The notes: a model not told the origin generated them from the sequence alone. Shown: positions 22,971 through 31,208, counted from the stretch's first letter. The stretch is 42,079 nt of DNA from Bradyrhizobium lablabi (GCF_001440475.1 NZ_LLYB01000094.1:110855-152933), one strand, 5' to 3'. Numbers and translations are program-made.

Positions 22971-23864
22971 TCAACGCGGCGCGCATTTGCGTAAGTGCTC
23001 GGCCAATTGCTGCGCGGGCCGGGGCAGCGACTTGAAACTGCGGGCACAGATCACGAGCCGTCGGTTGGCCCAGGAATCCCTGATCCTGATCACATTGATC
23101 TTCATCGATCGCGCGCAGCGTTTTGCGGCGACCTCAGGCATCACGCCGATTCCGATGCCGGCGGCGACCATCTGGCCGATCGCATCGAAACTGTTCAGCC
23201 GCGCGCGAAAGCGCAGACGCGCGCCGAGACGCGCCGCGTGTCCGCTGATATGGGTGTGCAGCGCGATCGAGCTGATCAGGCCGACGAAATCGCGCTGCAC
23301 CACCTCGCTGAAATCGACCTGCCGCCGGTTCGCCAGCTCGTCGTCCCGCCCGGCAACCAGCACCAGGCGATCTTCGCTGAACGGCATCCGTTCGATATTG
23401 TCGGCAAGCGCGTGCTCGGCGGCGAGCCCCAGATCGGCGGAACCGATGACGATAGCGCGAGCGATTTCCGCGCTTTCGCGCTCCTCCACGTCGATCGAAA
23501 TGTGAGGATGCGCGGCGAGGAAAGCAGCCAGTGCCTTCGGCAGATATTCCGAAAGCCCCGACGTGTTGGCGAGGAAGCGGACGGTGGCCTTTGCGCCGCG
23601 GGCAAACGCCGAGAGATCGCCGCGCATTGCCTCTACATTGTGGAGCACGATTCTCGCGTGATCGAGCAGGCTTTCACCGGCCGGCGTCAGCTCGACGCCG
23701 CGGCGACCGCGCGTCAACAGCGCAACGCCAAGCGCGTCTTCCAGTCCCTTGATCCGCTCGCTCGCCGAGGCCAGCGCAAGATGAACCTTTGCCGCGCCGT
23801 TGGTGATGCTGCGCGTCTCCGCCACTGCAACGAAGAGCTGAAGATCGACCAGATCGAAGCGCAT
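22971..23864 (-). CDS. LysR family transcriptional regulator
   Basis: 297 residues from ATG 23864; the frame is open upstream but that part lies in an intergenic repeat. The N-terminal winged helix-turn-helix is clear (MRFDLVDLQLFVAVAETRSI, then KVHLALASASERIKGLE and ALGVALLTR). The effector domain (~90-297) begins after HNVEAMRGDLSAFARG with TVRFLANTSGLSEYLP and ends in basic residues. Such regulators are usually tuned by a small acidic metabolite and control a divergent gene. Here the divergent neighbour is a TauE/SafE transporter (24100) and the downstream partner is a GST, so either may be a target. A repeat sits in the divergent gap. Confidence 0.93.
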   Translation of the reverse strand: MRFDLVDLQLFVAVAETRSITNGAAKVHLALASASERIKGLEDALGVALLTRGRRGVELTPAGESLLDHARIVLHNVEAMRGDLSAFARGAKATVRFLANTSGLSEYLPKALAAFLAAHPHISIDVEERESAEIARAIVIGSADLGLAAEHALADNIERMPFSEDRLVLVAGRDDELANRRQVDFSEVVQRDFVGLISSIALHTHISGHAARLGARLRFRARLNSFDAIGQMVAAGIGIGVMPEVAAKRCARSMKINVIRIRDSWANRRLVICARSFKSLPRPAQQLAEHLRKCAPR

Positions 23865-23896
23865 CGGGATTCCTGACGGCGTGAACCGCTTTGAGC

Positions 23897-24012
23897 CGTC
23901 ATTGCGAGCGAAGCGACTTGTCCGCCGTGGCTTTAGCGAAGGCGGAAGCAATCCACCTATCCGTTATGCCGCGCAATGGATTGCTTCGTCGCTTCGCTCC
24001 TCGCAATGACGG
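23897..24012. repeat. Long imperfect inverted repeat, 'CGTCATTGCGAG' family
   Basis: Outer arms CGTCATTGCGAGCGAAGC and its complement GCTTCGCTCCTCGCAATGACG, with inner arms GCAATCCA and TGGATTGC. The left arm is interrupted at about 23912-23949 by the module with arms CTTGTCCGCC and GGCGGAAGC, also found in the unrelated repeat at 7419-7544. It lies between divergent LysR and TauE genes. A family member without the insert is at 37301-37384. Confidence 0.85.
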
Positions 24013-24099
24013 AGGGGGCGCCAGCCTTCGCCTCAGGCGAAGGCTGCCTCCGTAACCTCCAGATTGTGCCGATTACCGCGATAGGTCAATCTCCCCCGC

Positions 24100-24852
24100 A
24101 TGTTCGATTCCCTGCTTCTCCTCGTCACTGCCACTTTCCTGCTCGCGGGCTTCGTGAAGGGCGCACTCGGGCTCGGCCTGCCGACGGTGTCGATGGGACT
24201 GCTCGTGGTGTCGATGCCGCCGGCCCAGGCGATCGCCATCGTCATCGTGCCGGCGATCGTCACCAACATCTGGCAAACCTTCGGCGGCCCGTACTTGCGC
24301 GATATTTTCCGACGGCTATGGCCGTTGCTGGCCGGAACGGCCGCCGGCATCTGGCTGAACGCGGGATCGCTGACCGGCCCCTATGCGCGCTACACCACCA
24401 TCGCACTCGGCCTGTTGCTGGCGATCAATGCCATCATCGGCCTGTGCAAATTCAATTTCACCGTTGCCCCCCAAAGCGAAAAATGGGTCGGTGGCATCGT
24501 CGGGGTGATCACCGGCATGATTTCTGCCGCAACCGGCGTCCAGGTCATTCCATCCGTGCCGTTCCTGCAGGCGATCGGCATGGAGAAGGAAGAACTGATC
24601 CAGGCATTGGGCGTGTTCTTCACGGTCGCGACCCTGGCGCTTGGTCTCAACCTCACCGGCGCCGGCCTGCTGACGGCTGCAACCGCCCTGCCCGGCGCGA
24701 TCGCCATGGCGGCGTCCTTTGCCGGCATGTTTATCGGACAGGCGGTGCGGACACGGCTGCAGCCGGATGTCTTTCGGCACTGGTTCCAGATCGGCATGAT
24801 TGTGCTCGGCATCTACCTCGCCACCAATGCGCTTGCGAAGTTGATGTCGTAG
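24100..24852 (+). CDS. TauE/SafE family sulfite/sulfoacetate-type exporter
   Basis: 250 residues, almost all hydrophobic, with about eight membrane helices in two related halves. The N-terminal repeat is marked by AGFVKGALGLGLPTVSMGLL and the second half by VITGMISAATGVQVIPSVPF, the two pseudo-symmetric GxxxG-rich signatures of TauE/SafE (DUF81) permeases. The family exports sulfite, sulfoacetate or related small anions; the substrate here is unknown. ATG 24100 is used because the membrane domain begins at once. It is divergent from the LysR gene and converges on the LysE gene. The adjacent repeat occupies part of its upstream region. Confidence 0.9.
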   Translation: MFDSLLLLVTATFLLAGFVKGALGLGLPTVSMGLLVVSMPPAQAIAIVIVPAIVTNIWQTFGGPYLRDIFRRLWPLLAGTAAGIWLNAGSLTGPYARYTTIALGLLLAINAIIGLCKFNFTVAPQSEKWVGGIVGVITGMISAATGVQVIPSVPFLQAIGMEKEELIQALGVFFTVATLALGLNLTGAGLLTAATALPGAIAMAASFAGMFIGQAVRTRLQPDVFRHWFQIGMIVLGIYLATNALAKLMS

Positions 24853-24923
24853 CTTCTCCGGAAGCCAATGCCGGAAACCCGCTCATTTCTCGTCAGGGAA
24901 TTCGCCAGACAGGCGACCGGACC

Positions 24924-25583
24924 TCAGCGCGCCTCCAGCATTGCCACGCGGATGCCGAGATAGACGAACAGCCCACCGAGCGTGCGGTTGATCCAGGCCA
25001 CCGCGCCGGCCGACTGCCGGATACGCCCGGCGGCCCTGGCCGCGAAGGCGGCGATGCAGAAACACCATAACATGCCGCCGGTGATAAAGATCAGGCCGAG
25101 CACCAGGAAGGCCGCCGTCTTGTGGGGAGACTCCGCCGCCACGAATTGCGGCAGGAACGCCAGAAAGAACAGCGCCACCTTGGGATTGAGCACGTTGGTC
25201 AGGGCGCCCTGCCAGAACACGCGGGCAAGCGACGTCTCGTTGCCCGCCGAGCCATTGCCTGTAGCTGCCGCTTCCGCCAGCGGGCGCGAGCGCGACAGCA
25301 GCATCTGCACACCTGTAAACAACAAATAGGCGGCGCCGGCCCATTTCAGGACAGTAAAGGCGGCGGATGACGCCATTAACAACGCGGACAACCCGATCGC
25401 GGCACCGAACACGTGAACGAGGCAGCCGGAGCAGATCCCGATCACCGCGGCCGCCCCGCCGCGCCAACCGAACTGGATGCTGCGGCCGATAATATAGGCC
25501 GTGTCCGGCCCCGGAGTGATGTTGAGCAGCAACCCGGAGAGGATAAACAGCCAGAGTTCGTGAATGCCGAGCGCTTCTACCAT
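24924..25583 (-). CDS. LysE family amino-acid exporter
   Basis: 219 residues from ATG 25583 (AAGGGAA upstream; a GTG at 25604 is the alternative). Six hydrophobic helices in the LysE/RhtB order: LWLFILSGLLLNITPGPDTA with the hallmark NITPGPD motif near residue 20, then GICSGCLVHVFGAAIG, VLKWAGAAYLLFTGVQML, the central loop ending FWQGALTNVLNPKVALFFLA, and two C-terminal helices. The family exports basic or neutral amino acids and homoserine lactones. No adjacent LysG-type regulator was found. The stop lies 71 bp from the TauE gene, so these two are convergent. Confidence 0.92.
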   Translation of the reverse strand: MVEALGIHELWLFILSGLLLNITPGPDTAYIIGRSIQFGWRGGAAAVIGICSGCLVHVFGAAIGLSALLMASSAAFTVLKWAGAAYLLFTGVQMLLSRSRPLAEAAATGNGSAGNETSLARVFWQGALTNVLNPKVALFFLAFLPQFVAAESPHKTAAFLVLGLIFITGGMLWCFCIAAFAARAAGRIRQSAGAVAWINRTLGGLFVYLGIRVAMLEAR

Positions 25584-25758
25584 CGTTAACGGGTTCCCTT
25601 GCACTTGAGACCAATGCCAATCCGGAAGGATTGCAGTACTATCATGAGCAAATCAGGCTTCCACCAGATTGCGCATATTTTATAAACATTGGAATCCGTT
25701 GGCCGACCGCGTAGTGGTTATCCTGCCAATTCCGGCGCCGTTGGGGATATAAGGGAAT

Positions 25759-27573
25759 ATGGAGAGACGCCTGGCAGCTATCGTCTGCGCTGACGTCGCC
25801 GGCTATTCCCGAATGATGGGAGCCGACGAAGCGGGGACGCACGCCACGTTCAAGGCCCATCGAAGCGCGATCTATCCGATCATCCTCAATCACGGCGGCC
25901 GCCTGGTGAAGAACACCGGCGACGGCTTTCTTCTGGAATTTCCCTCCATCGTTGGCGCCATCGAAGCGGCGGTCGCCATGCAGATGGTGATGGCCGAACG
26001 AAACGAACACCTGCCCGCCGATCGCTCGATGCAGTTCCGCATGGGCATCCACATGGGCGATGTGATGGCCGACGAGGACGAGGTGTTCGGCGACGACGTC
26101 AACATTGCCGTCCGCCTCGAATCGGTCGCCGCGCCCGGCGGCGTGGCGGTTTCGGGCAAGGCCTGCCATGAGGCCGGCAAGCGCCTCAGCGTCAGCTTCG
26201 TCGATGCCGGTCCTTACCGGTTCAAGAACATCGAGGAGCCGATCCATGTCTGGACCTGGCAGCCCGGCAGCACGGATGCCGCCGGCCCCGCGCGCAAGAC
26301 CGGATCCGAGACATCGGTCACGAACCTGCCCGCCCAGTATCGCACCGCGATCGTGGGCGTGCTCCCATTCGCGAATTTGAGCGAAAGCGGGGACGAGTAT
26401 TTTTCCGATGGGCTGACCGAGGACCTGATCCACGCGCTCTCGCTGCAATCGTTCTATCGGGTGCTGAGCCGGAACTCGACGTTCCCGTTCAAAGGCAAGA
26501 ACGTCAGCACGCGGCTGATCGCGCGCGAGATCGATGCCACCTACCTGATCCAGGGCTCGGTGCGCCGCGCCGCGAGCAAGATCCGCGTCACCGCCGAATT
26601 GATCGCGCCCGAAACCGGCGAGCAATTGTGGACCGGCCGCTTCGACCGCGATATGGGCGACCTGTTCGCGATGCAGGACGAACTCACCACCAGCCTGTCG
26701 GCGGCGATCGCAGCCGAAATCTACCGGGCGGAAGCGTCCGCCCCGCCCCGCTCCTCGTCGAACGACATCACCGCCTGGGATCGTTTCCTCAAGGGGCTGT
26801 CCTACTATTATTTGCAGACCAAGGACGACGTCGAAACCTCGATCGGACTGTTCAAGGAAGCCATCACGCTCGATCCGACGCTTTCGATCGCGCGCGCCTA
26901 TCTCGCCACCGTCCAGGCCCAGGGCATCCAGCTCGGCTGGATCAAGGGCACACGCGTAGTCTGGGATTCCGTGATGAGCCTCGCGGAGAGCAGCGTCCGG
27001 CTCGATCCCCGTTCGTCCTTTGCGTTTCAGATTCTCGCCTATGTGCACTCGGCGGAAGGGCATTACGAGGCGGCGATGGATGCCGCCAAGCGGGCGGTCT
27101 CACTCAATCCATACGACATGGGCGCCCGCGGCGTGCTTGGGGTGTGTCATCTGGTGTCCGGCGAACACCGGCACGCGATCGAATTGTTTACGATGGCGGC
27201 GCAGAGCGGCAGCAACGATCCCCGCTATCAATGGGCGGCCGTGAACGCGTTCAGCCACTATTTGCTCGGACAATATGACGCGTCGCTGTCCTGGGCGCGC
27301 GAACAGCTTTATGTGAATCCCAACCATCTCCAGGCGCTGGCGATACGGGCGGCAGCCCTCGCGCAATTGGGACGAACCGCGGAAGCGGTGAGCGCGACCG
27401 AGATCTTGCTGAGCAACTATCCAAGCCTGACTGTCGACCGCCACTTGCGGAACTTTCACTGGAAGGTGCCGGCCGACGTCGCCCACTACCGTGACGGCCT
27501 CGTGAAAGCCGGCGTCCCCTTCAGCAGACTGACCCTCGTCGAATCCTCTCCGAAGCTTGCCGCCGACTCCTGA
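25759..27573 (+). CDS. Class III cyclase with TolB-like and TPR regions (copy 2)
   Basis: 604 residues with AAGGGAAT before ATG 25759. CHD domain at ~1-175: metal Asp12 (CADVAGYS) and Asp55 (NTGDG), base-contact Lys51, Asn115 and Arg119 (VNIAVR). At the second adenine contact, where copy 1 has Asp114, this protein has Glu108 (EDEVFGDD), so nucleotide preference or activity may differ. A TolB-like segment follows (IVGVLPFANLSESGDEYFSD), then TPR-type helices (TLDPTLSIARAYLA; SLNPYDMGARGVLG; YVNPNHLQALAI). It is a clear architectural paralogue of the protein at 13443-15212. No membrane helix; likely cytoplasmic. The gap before the next gene is 153 bp. Confidence 0.92.
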   Translation: MERRLAAIVCADVAGYSRMMGADEAGTHATFKAHRSAIYPIILNHGGRLVKNTGDGFLLEFPSIVGAIEAAVAMQMVMAERNEHLPADRSMQFRMGIHMGDVMADEDEVFGDDVNIAVRLESVAAPGGVAVSGKACHEAGKRLSVSFVDAGPYRFKNIEEPIHVWTWQPGSTDAAGPARKTGSETSVTNLPAQYRTAIVGVLPFANLSESGDEYFSDGLTEDLIHALSLQSFYRVLSRNSTFPFKGKNVSTRLIAREIDATYLIQGSVRRAASKIRVTAELIAPETGEQLWTGRFDRDMGDLFAMQDELTTSLSAAIAAEIYRAEASAPPRSSSNDITAWDRFLKGLSYYYLQTKDDVETSIGLFKEAITLDPTLSIARAYLATVQAQGIQLGWIKGTRVVWDSVMSLAESSVRLDPRSSFAFQILAYVHSAEGHYEAAMDAAKRAVSLNPYDMGARGVLGVCHLVSGEHRHAIELFTMAAQSGSNDPRYQWAAVNAFSHYLLGQYDASLSWAREQLYVNPNHLQALAIRAAALAQLGRTAEAVSATEILLSNYPSLTVDRHLRNFHWKVPADVAHYRDGLVKAGVPFSRLTLVESSPKLAADS

Positions 27574-27726
27574 GAGTGTAAGGCGGTCAGTTGACACGAC
27601 GCCGAATTCCGCCAAAACTTGCCCACACGCTGAAGTAGCGCGCCGCCGAATTTCCTTTTCAGAACTGTCATCCGCTCCGCACGGGGGTCAGGCCATTTTC
27701 ACATTCGGCGCTTAAGGATTTGAACC

Positions 27727-28395
27727 ATGTCGGATCATCCCGTTGCCACCGCCCCGGGCACCGCGCTCGCCGGGCAATTTCCGGTTTCACCCAATAACCC
27801 TTGCCCGTTCCTGCGCGCGCTGGTCGCCAACGGCTATGTCGGCGGCGACGTCGTGCCGCTTTCGCAGATCTCCGAAATCGTCGGGGACGCGAGCGGGCAA
27901 ACCGGCCTTGGTAAAATGAAGGTGCGGATAGCAACCTGGATGGTCGCCGTGATCGCCAACGGCCTCGGGCCGGGGCGTTTATTCAAGAGCGCGACCTCGG
28001 GCGCCGTGCTCGATCAACTGCGCGACGGCCCGCTCGACAAGCATGGCGGCGGCTCGCGCATTCTCGATGCCACGGCGAAGGTCCATGAAGAGCAAATCGA
28101 CCGCCTCGCCAGCTTCGGCAAGGACTGCAAGGATCCTGCAGGGGGCATCGAGACCGGGCTGACGGCGAAGGAGATCGAGACCTTCATGGCGGCCAACATC
28201 AAGCGCGACGGCGATGCGGCGCGCTGGTATTTCCCGATCCTGATGAAGGGCGAATGGCCGGTGCTGTTGAAGATCCTCGGCAAGGGCGAAGGTGAGGAGC
28301 GCTACCTCAGCGTCGCCGAGGTGAGAACGCTGTTCGTCGAGAGGCGGCTGCCCAAGCGGATCGCGGATCGGCTGCCGAAGCCGGCCTCGCCCTAG
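27727..28395 (+). CDS. Unknown protein with N-terminal PCP motif
   Basis: 222 residues, no signal peptide and no membrane helix. The start reads SPNNPCPFLRALVANGYVGG. This resembles the opening PCP-x-LNxLANHG of heme-thiolate peroxidases (chloroperoxidase family), in which the Cys is the heme ligand. However, the acid-His pair of those enzymes is not visible and the remainder does not match well, so only a distant relationship is suggested. Other blocks are MKVRIATWMVAVIANGLGPG, RDGDAARWYFPILMKGEWPV and a basic C-terminus (RRLPKRIADRLPK). ATG 27727 is preceded by AAGGATTTG. The gene is monocistronic and convergent with the lysophospholipase gene. Confidence 0.7.
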   Translation: MSDHPVATAPGTALAGQFPVSPNNPCPFLRALVANGYVGGDVVPLSQISEIVGDASGQTGLGKMKVRIATWMVAVIANGLGPGRLFKSATSGAVLDQLRDGPLDKHGGGSRILDATAKVHEEQIDRLASFGKDCKDPAGGIETGLTAKEIETFMAANIKRDGDAARWYFPILMKGEWPVLLKILGKGEGEERYLSVAEVRTLFVERRLPKRIADRLPKPASP

Positions 28396-28400
28396 ACGAT

Positions 28401-28499
28401 CGTCATACGCTGGCTTGACCCGCGTATCCATCGTCCGTGTCAGCGGACACCCCAATTTGCTCGAAGCGGATGGATTGCCGGGTCAAGCCCGGCAATGAC
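28401..28499. repeat. Imperfect inverted repeat, 'CGTCAT...ATGAC' with GGGTCAAGC arms
   Basis: Left arm GGCTTGACCCGCGTATCCATC pairs imperfectly with GATGGATTGCCGGGTCAAGC (arms quoted by key blocks GCTTGACCC / GGGTCAAGC and ATCCATC / GATGGAT), bounded by CGTCAT and ATGAC. It lies between convergent genes and can fold into a long stem, so it may terminate both transcripts. Confidence 0.75.
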
Positions 28500-28504
28500 A
28501 TATG

Positions 28505-29452
28505 TCACTTGAACAGCGGCGTGCCCGGCACGAAGGCGTCGAACGCCGCCCAGAATTGCGCGCGGTAGCGGTCCTGCTCCTGCAGGATCTCGTGCTTGGA
28601 GCCTGCGATCACCAGATGCGAGCCGGCGCGCAGGTGATAGGCGAATTCCTCGATCGCGGCCGTTGAAACGATGCTGTCGTTGCTGGCGGCCAGCATCAGG
28701 ATCGGCTGGCGGATTTCGGACGGATAGTGCATGCCGCGAAAAGTATGCATCGCCCTGAACGCGGTATCGGCCCAGGCCACCGTCGGCGAACCGATGCCCA
28801 GCGTCGGGTCTTCTTCCAGGATCGCGGCGTTGCGGGCATAGCGCACGGGATCGCTGGTGAAGGGGTTGTTGATGAAGGATTCCGTTCCGGTCAGCGCATC
28901 GCTGCCGCCGGGCACGTAGCGGCCGCCCTGCCCCATCAGCCGCATGGTCCGAAGCAGCGCGCGCGTCGGGAACGAGGTTCGGCGCCCCGGCAGGTCGATC
29001 ATCGGCGCCGACAGCACCATGCGGTCGAACCAGCGTTTTCCTGCATGCGCGACCCGCAGCATGACCGCGCCGCCCATCGAATGCGCCAGCGCGAAGAAGG
29101 GCGGCGGACAATCCGGCAGCACCACCTGCTGCACGAAGGTTTCGACATCGACCTCGAAGTCGGAGAAGTCGCGGACATAGCCCTTGCGCGGATCGCGCAG
29201 GCGGCGCGAGGAATGCCCTTGTCCGCGCCAGTCGATCATCGCCACCGCAAAACCGCGGTCGCGCAGATCGCGCACCGTCTCGAAATATTTCTCGATCTGC
29301 TCGCTGCGCCCGGTGAAGACGCAAACCGTACCCTTGCGCCCCGCCGGCGGCGCCCAGCGCGCGAACCGCAATTCCGCGCCGTCGGGCGTCTTGATGGTGC
29401 CCGAGACGACGTCCTCCGGAACCGGATTGGCGGGGATCGAGACGAGCGTCAT
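28505..29452 (-). CDS. Alpha/beta hydrolase of the lysophospholipase/monoglyceride lipase type
   Basis: 315 residues from ATG 29452; the frame extends upstream but would overlap the heat-shock promoter. The catalytic triad can be read: Ser125 in ALAHSMGGAV (GHSxGG elbow), Asp259 in LAASNDSIV, and His287 in AGSKHEIL. The oxyanion/turn segment IDWRGQGHSSRR and the cap residues FINNPFTSDPVRYARN are characteristic of PldB-like lysophospholipases and bacterial monoacylglycerol lipases. No signal peptide is present, so it acts in the cytoplasm or on the inner leaflet. It is convergent with the PCP-motif gene and divergent from the Hsp20 gene. Confidence 0.9.
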   Translation of the reverse strand: MTLVSIPANPVPEDVVSGTIKTPDGAELRFARWAPPAGRKGTVCVFTGRSEQIEKYFETVRDLRDRGFAVAMIDWRGQGHSSRRLRDPRKGYVRDFSDFEVDVETFVQQVVLPDCPPPFFALAHSMGGAVMLRVAHAGKRWFDRMVLSAPMIDLPGRRTSFPTRALLRTMRLMGQGGRYVPGGSDALTGTESFINNPFTSDPVRYARNAAILEEDPTLGIGSPTVAWADTAFRAMHTFRGMHYPSEIRQPILMLAASNDSIVSTAAIEEFAYHLRAGSHLVIAGSKHEILQEQDRYRAQFWAAFDAFVPGTPLFK

Positions 29453-29525
29453 GCGAAGCAACCGGCTAGGTGAAAAGGGCTGGAAATCAAGGCAGGGGCG
29501 CAAAAAAGGGGCCCGTTTCGCCCCT

Positions 29526-29553
29526 CTTGAACGTCGTTTCACCCCTCCCATAT
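29526..29553 (+). promoter_or_regulatory. RpoH (sigma-32) heat-shock promoter
   Basis: CTTGAAC (29526-29532), a 14-bp spacer, and CCCATAT (29547-29553). This matches the sigma-32 consensus CTTGAAA-N(11-16)-CCCATnT at nearly all positions. Transcription would begin near 29560, giving a leader of about 143 nt containing the predicted thermometer. Confidence 0.88.
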
Positions 29554-29559
29554 CACTTC

Positions 29560-29702
29560 TGTGCAGGCCGCTACCAGTGTTTCGGAACCGAAACCCAAGG
29601 CTTCAAACCTTGAGGCTCCAAAAAACTGAGGCTGCACGAGACTACGGCCCGGCCCGATGGCGGGCGGGTAACAGAAACAGTCGCTCAATGGAGGACTACC
29701 CT
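29560..29702 (+). promoter_or_regulatory. ROSE-type RNA thermometer in the hsp20 leader
   Basis: The last hairpin (29679-29697) pairs AGTC with GACT and CTC with GAG, leaving a bulged G (29683) and the loop AATG. It buries the Shine-Dalgarno GGAGG (29690-29694) 8 bp before the ATG. The TCGCT opposite the SD fits the ROSE signature UYGCU, and a bulged G there is the known heat-sensitive feature. Upstream hairpins include GTTTCGG-AA-CCGAAAC (29579-29594) and GCTTCAA-ACC-TTGAGGC (about 29600-29616). At low temperature the stem would block translation; heat would melt it. Family: ROSE elements of Bradyrhizobium small heat-shock genes. Confidence 0.85.
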
Positions 29703-30170
29703 ATGCGTACCTACGATCTCACTCCGTTTTATCGTTCCACCGTCGGCTTCGACCGCTTCTTCAACCTGCTGGATCAGGTGACCTCGGACGGCAGCCCCGG
29801 TTATCCGCCCTATAACATCGAACGCACCGGCGAGAACGCCTACCGCATCAGCGTTGCGGTCTCCGGCTTCGCGCAAGGCGAGCTTTCGATCGTCGCGAAG
29901 GAAAACACGCTGACGATCAAGGGCGAGAAGTCGGCCAACGAGAACGGCAAGGACAAATCCGAAGTGCTTTATCGCGGCATCGCCGCCCGCGCCTTCGAGC
30001 GCGTCTTCCAGCTTGCCGATTTCGTGCAGGTGAAGAACGCGTCGCTCGAGAACGGCCTCCTTCACGTCGATCTCGTCCGCGAGATCCCCGAGGCCAAGAA
30101 GCCGCGCAGCATTCCGATCAACTCCGGCGCGCAGGCCCCGCAGGTGGTCGACGCTTCCGTCGCCGCGTAA
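29703..30170 (+). CDS. Small heat-shock protein, Hsp20/alpha-crystallin family
   Basis: 155 residues from ATG 29703. The N-terminal arm MRTYDLTPFYRSTVGFDRFF is that of bacterial class A small heat-shock proteins. The alpha-crystallin domain covers about 38-132 (PYNIERTGENAYRISVAVSG; ELSIVAKENTLTIKGEK; RGIAARAFERVFQLADFVQV; ASLENGLLHVDLVREIPEAK), and the C-terminal I-P-I anchor (RSIPINS) is present for oligomer assembly. It is an ATP-independent holdase for unfolding proteins. Dual control is visible: an RpoH-type promoter and a ROSE leader. A strong terminator follows at 30206-30235, so the gene is a single-gene transcription unit. Confidence 0.95.
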   Translation: MRTYDLTPFYRSTVGFDRFFNLLDQVTSDGSPGYPPYNIERTGENAYRISVAVSGFAQGELSIVAKENTLTIKGEKSANENGKDKSEVLYRGIAARAFERVFQLADFVQVKNASLENGLLHVDLVREIPEAKKPRSIPINSGAQAPQVVDASVAA

Positions 30171-30205
30171 GCAGCCAGAATTTCGGCCGGTATTGGCCGA
30201 ACGCG

Positions 30206-30235
30206 AAACGCCCCGGGAAACCGGGGCGTTTTTTT
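30206..30235 (+). terminator. Rho-independent terminator of hsp20
   Basis: AAACGCCCCGG and CCGGGGCGTTT form an 11-bp stem with a GAAA tetraloop, followed by four more T residues. A-run on the left could make it work on both strands. Confidence 0.93.
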
Positions 30236-30418
30236 GCGCTCATGACAGAGACGGCGGCGCTGATTAACAGCGAATTTAAATGATGTCCGCCCCTGCAACG
30301 ACTATTTCACCCCGCGCGCCGGCACTGGTGGCTCCGGGACGCGCAACGTTTGCAGTTCGGCGACGTACTCACTTTCGCACCCGGCACTTCAACAGACATA
30401 TCAAACCAGGAGAGATCG

Positions 30419-31195
30419 ATGACGAAGTTACAGATCGTTGCGGCGCTCGCCGCCAGTGTGTTTGCAGGCTCGTTCGGCGCACTCGCCACGCCGGCGCAGG
30501 CCGCCGCACCGGTCAAGGTGAAAAACGTCGTGCTGGTGCACGGCGCCTGGGCCGACGGATCGAGCTGGTCGGAAGTCATTCCGCGGCTGCAGGCAGCGGG
30601 ACTTCACGTCACCGCGGTCCAGAATCCGCTGACCTCGCTGGAAGATTCGGTCGCCGCCACGCGCCGCGCGCTGGCGCAGCAGGACGGTCCGACCGTGCTG
30701 GTGGCGCATTCCTGGGGCGGCACCGTCATCAGCGAAGTCGGCACCGATCCCAAGGTCACGGGGCTGGTCTATATCGCGGCGCGCGCGCCCGATGCGGGCG
30801 AGGATTTCGTCGCGCTGTCGCAGAAATTTCCAGCAGGGCCGGCGCGCGCCGGCGTTCAGGAGCATGACGGCTTCACCAAACTGTCCGAGGACGCGTTCCT
30901 GAAATATTTCGCCAATGGCGTCGACCGGAAGACGGCGGAAGTCCTCTACGCCGTGCAGTGGCCGACGGCGGCTTCCATTTTCGCCGGCCGCACCACCGCT
31001 GCCGCCTGGCACAGCAAGCCGAGCTGGTACGCGGTGTCGAAGCAGGACTACACCATCAATCCCGACCTCGAGCGCTTCCTGGCCAAGCGCATGAACGCAA
31101 CGACGGTCGAGTTGGACGCCGGCCACCTGTCATTGGTCTCGCAAGCCGACAAGGTCGCCGACTTGATCCTGGCCGCCGCCGGTCAACACGAATAG
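30419..31195 (+). CDS. Secreted alpha/beta hydrolase
   Basis: 258 residues from ATG 30419 (CAGGAGAG upstream). Signal peptide about 1-29 (KLQIVAALAASVFAGSFGAL, cut at AQA-AAP). The alpha/beta fold opens VVLVHGAWADGSSW, with the nucleophile Ser98 in LVAHSWGGTV and the catalytic His in ELDAGHLSL near the C-terminus. This is the HGAWADGSSW class of esterase/haloperoxidase-like hydrolases, commonly annotated as alpha/beta hydrolase, substrate unknown. Export to the periplasm is predicted. A leader of ~180 bp separates it from the hsp20 terminator, and its own terminator lies 13 bp beyond the stop. Confidence 0.92.
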   Translation: MTKLQIVAALAASVFAGSFGALATPAQAAAPVKVKNVVLVHGAWADGSSWSEVIPRLQAAGLHVTAVQNPLTSLEDSVAATRRALAQQDGPTVLVAHSWGGTVISEVGTDPKVTGLVYIAARAPDAGEDFVALSQKFPAGPARAGVQEHDGFTKLSEDAFLKYFANGVDRKTAEVLYAVQWPTAASIFAGRTTAAAWHSKPSWYAVSKQDYTINPDLERFLAKRMNATTVELDAGHLSLVSQADKVADLILAAAGQHE

Positions 31196-31208
31196 CTCCG
31201 CCACAATG

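Noticed and set aside
25642..27063. 473-codon antisense frame over the second cyclase gene, and the similar one at 13383-14510
   Set aside because: Both are reverse-strand images of cyclase coding sequence with no recognisable motif or ribosome binding site.
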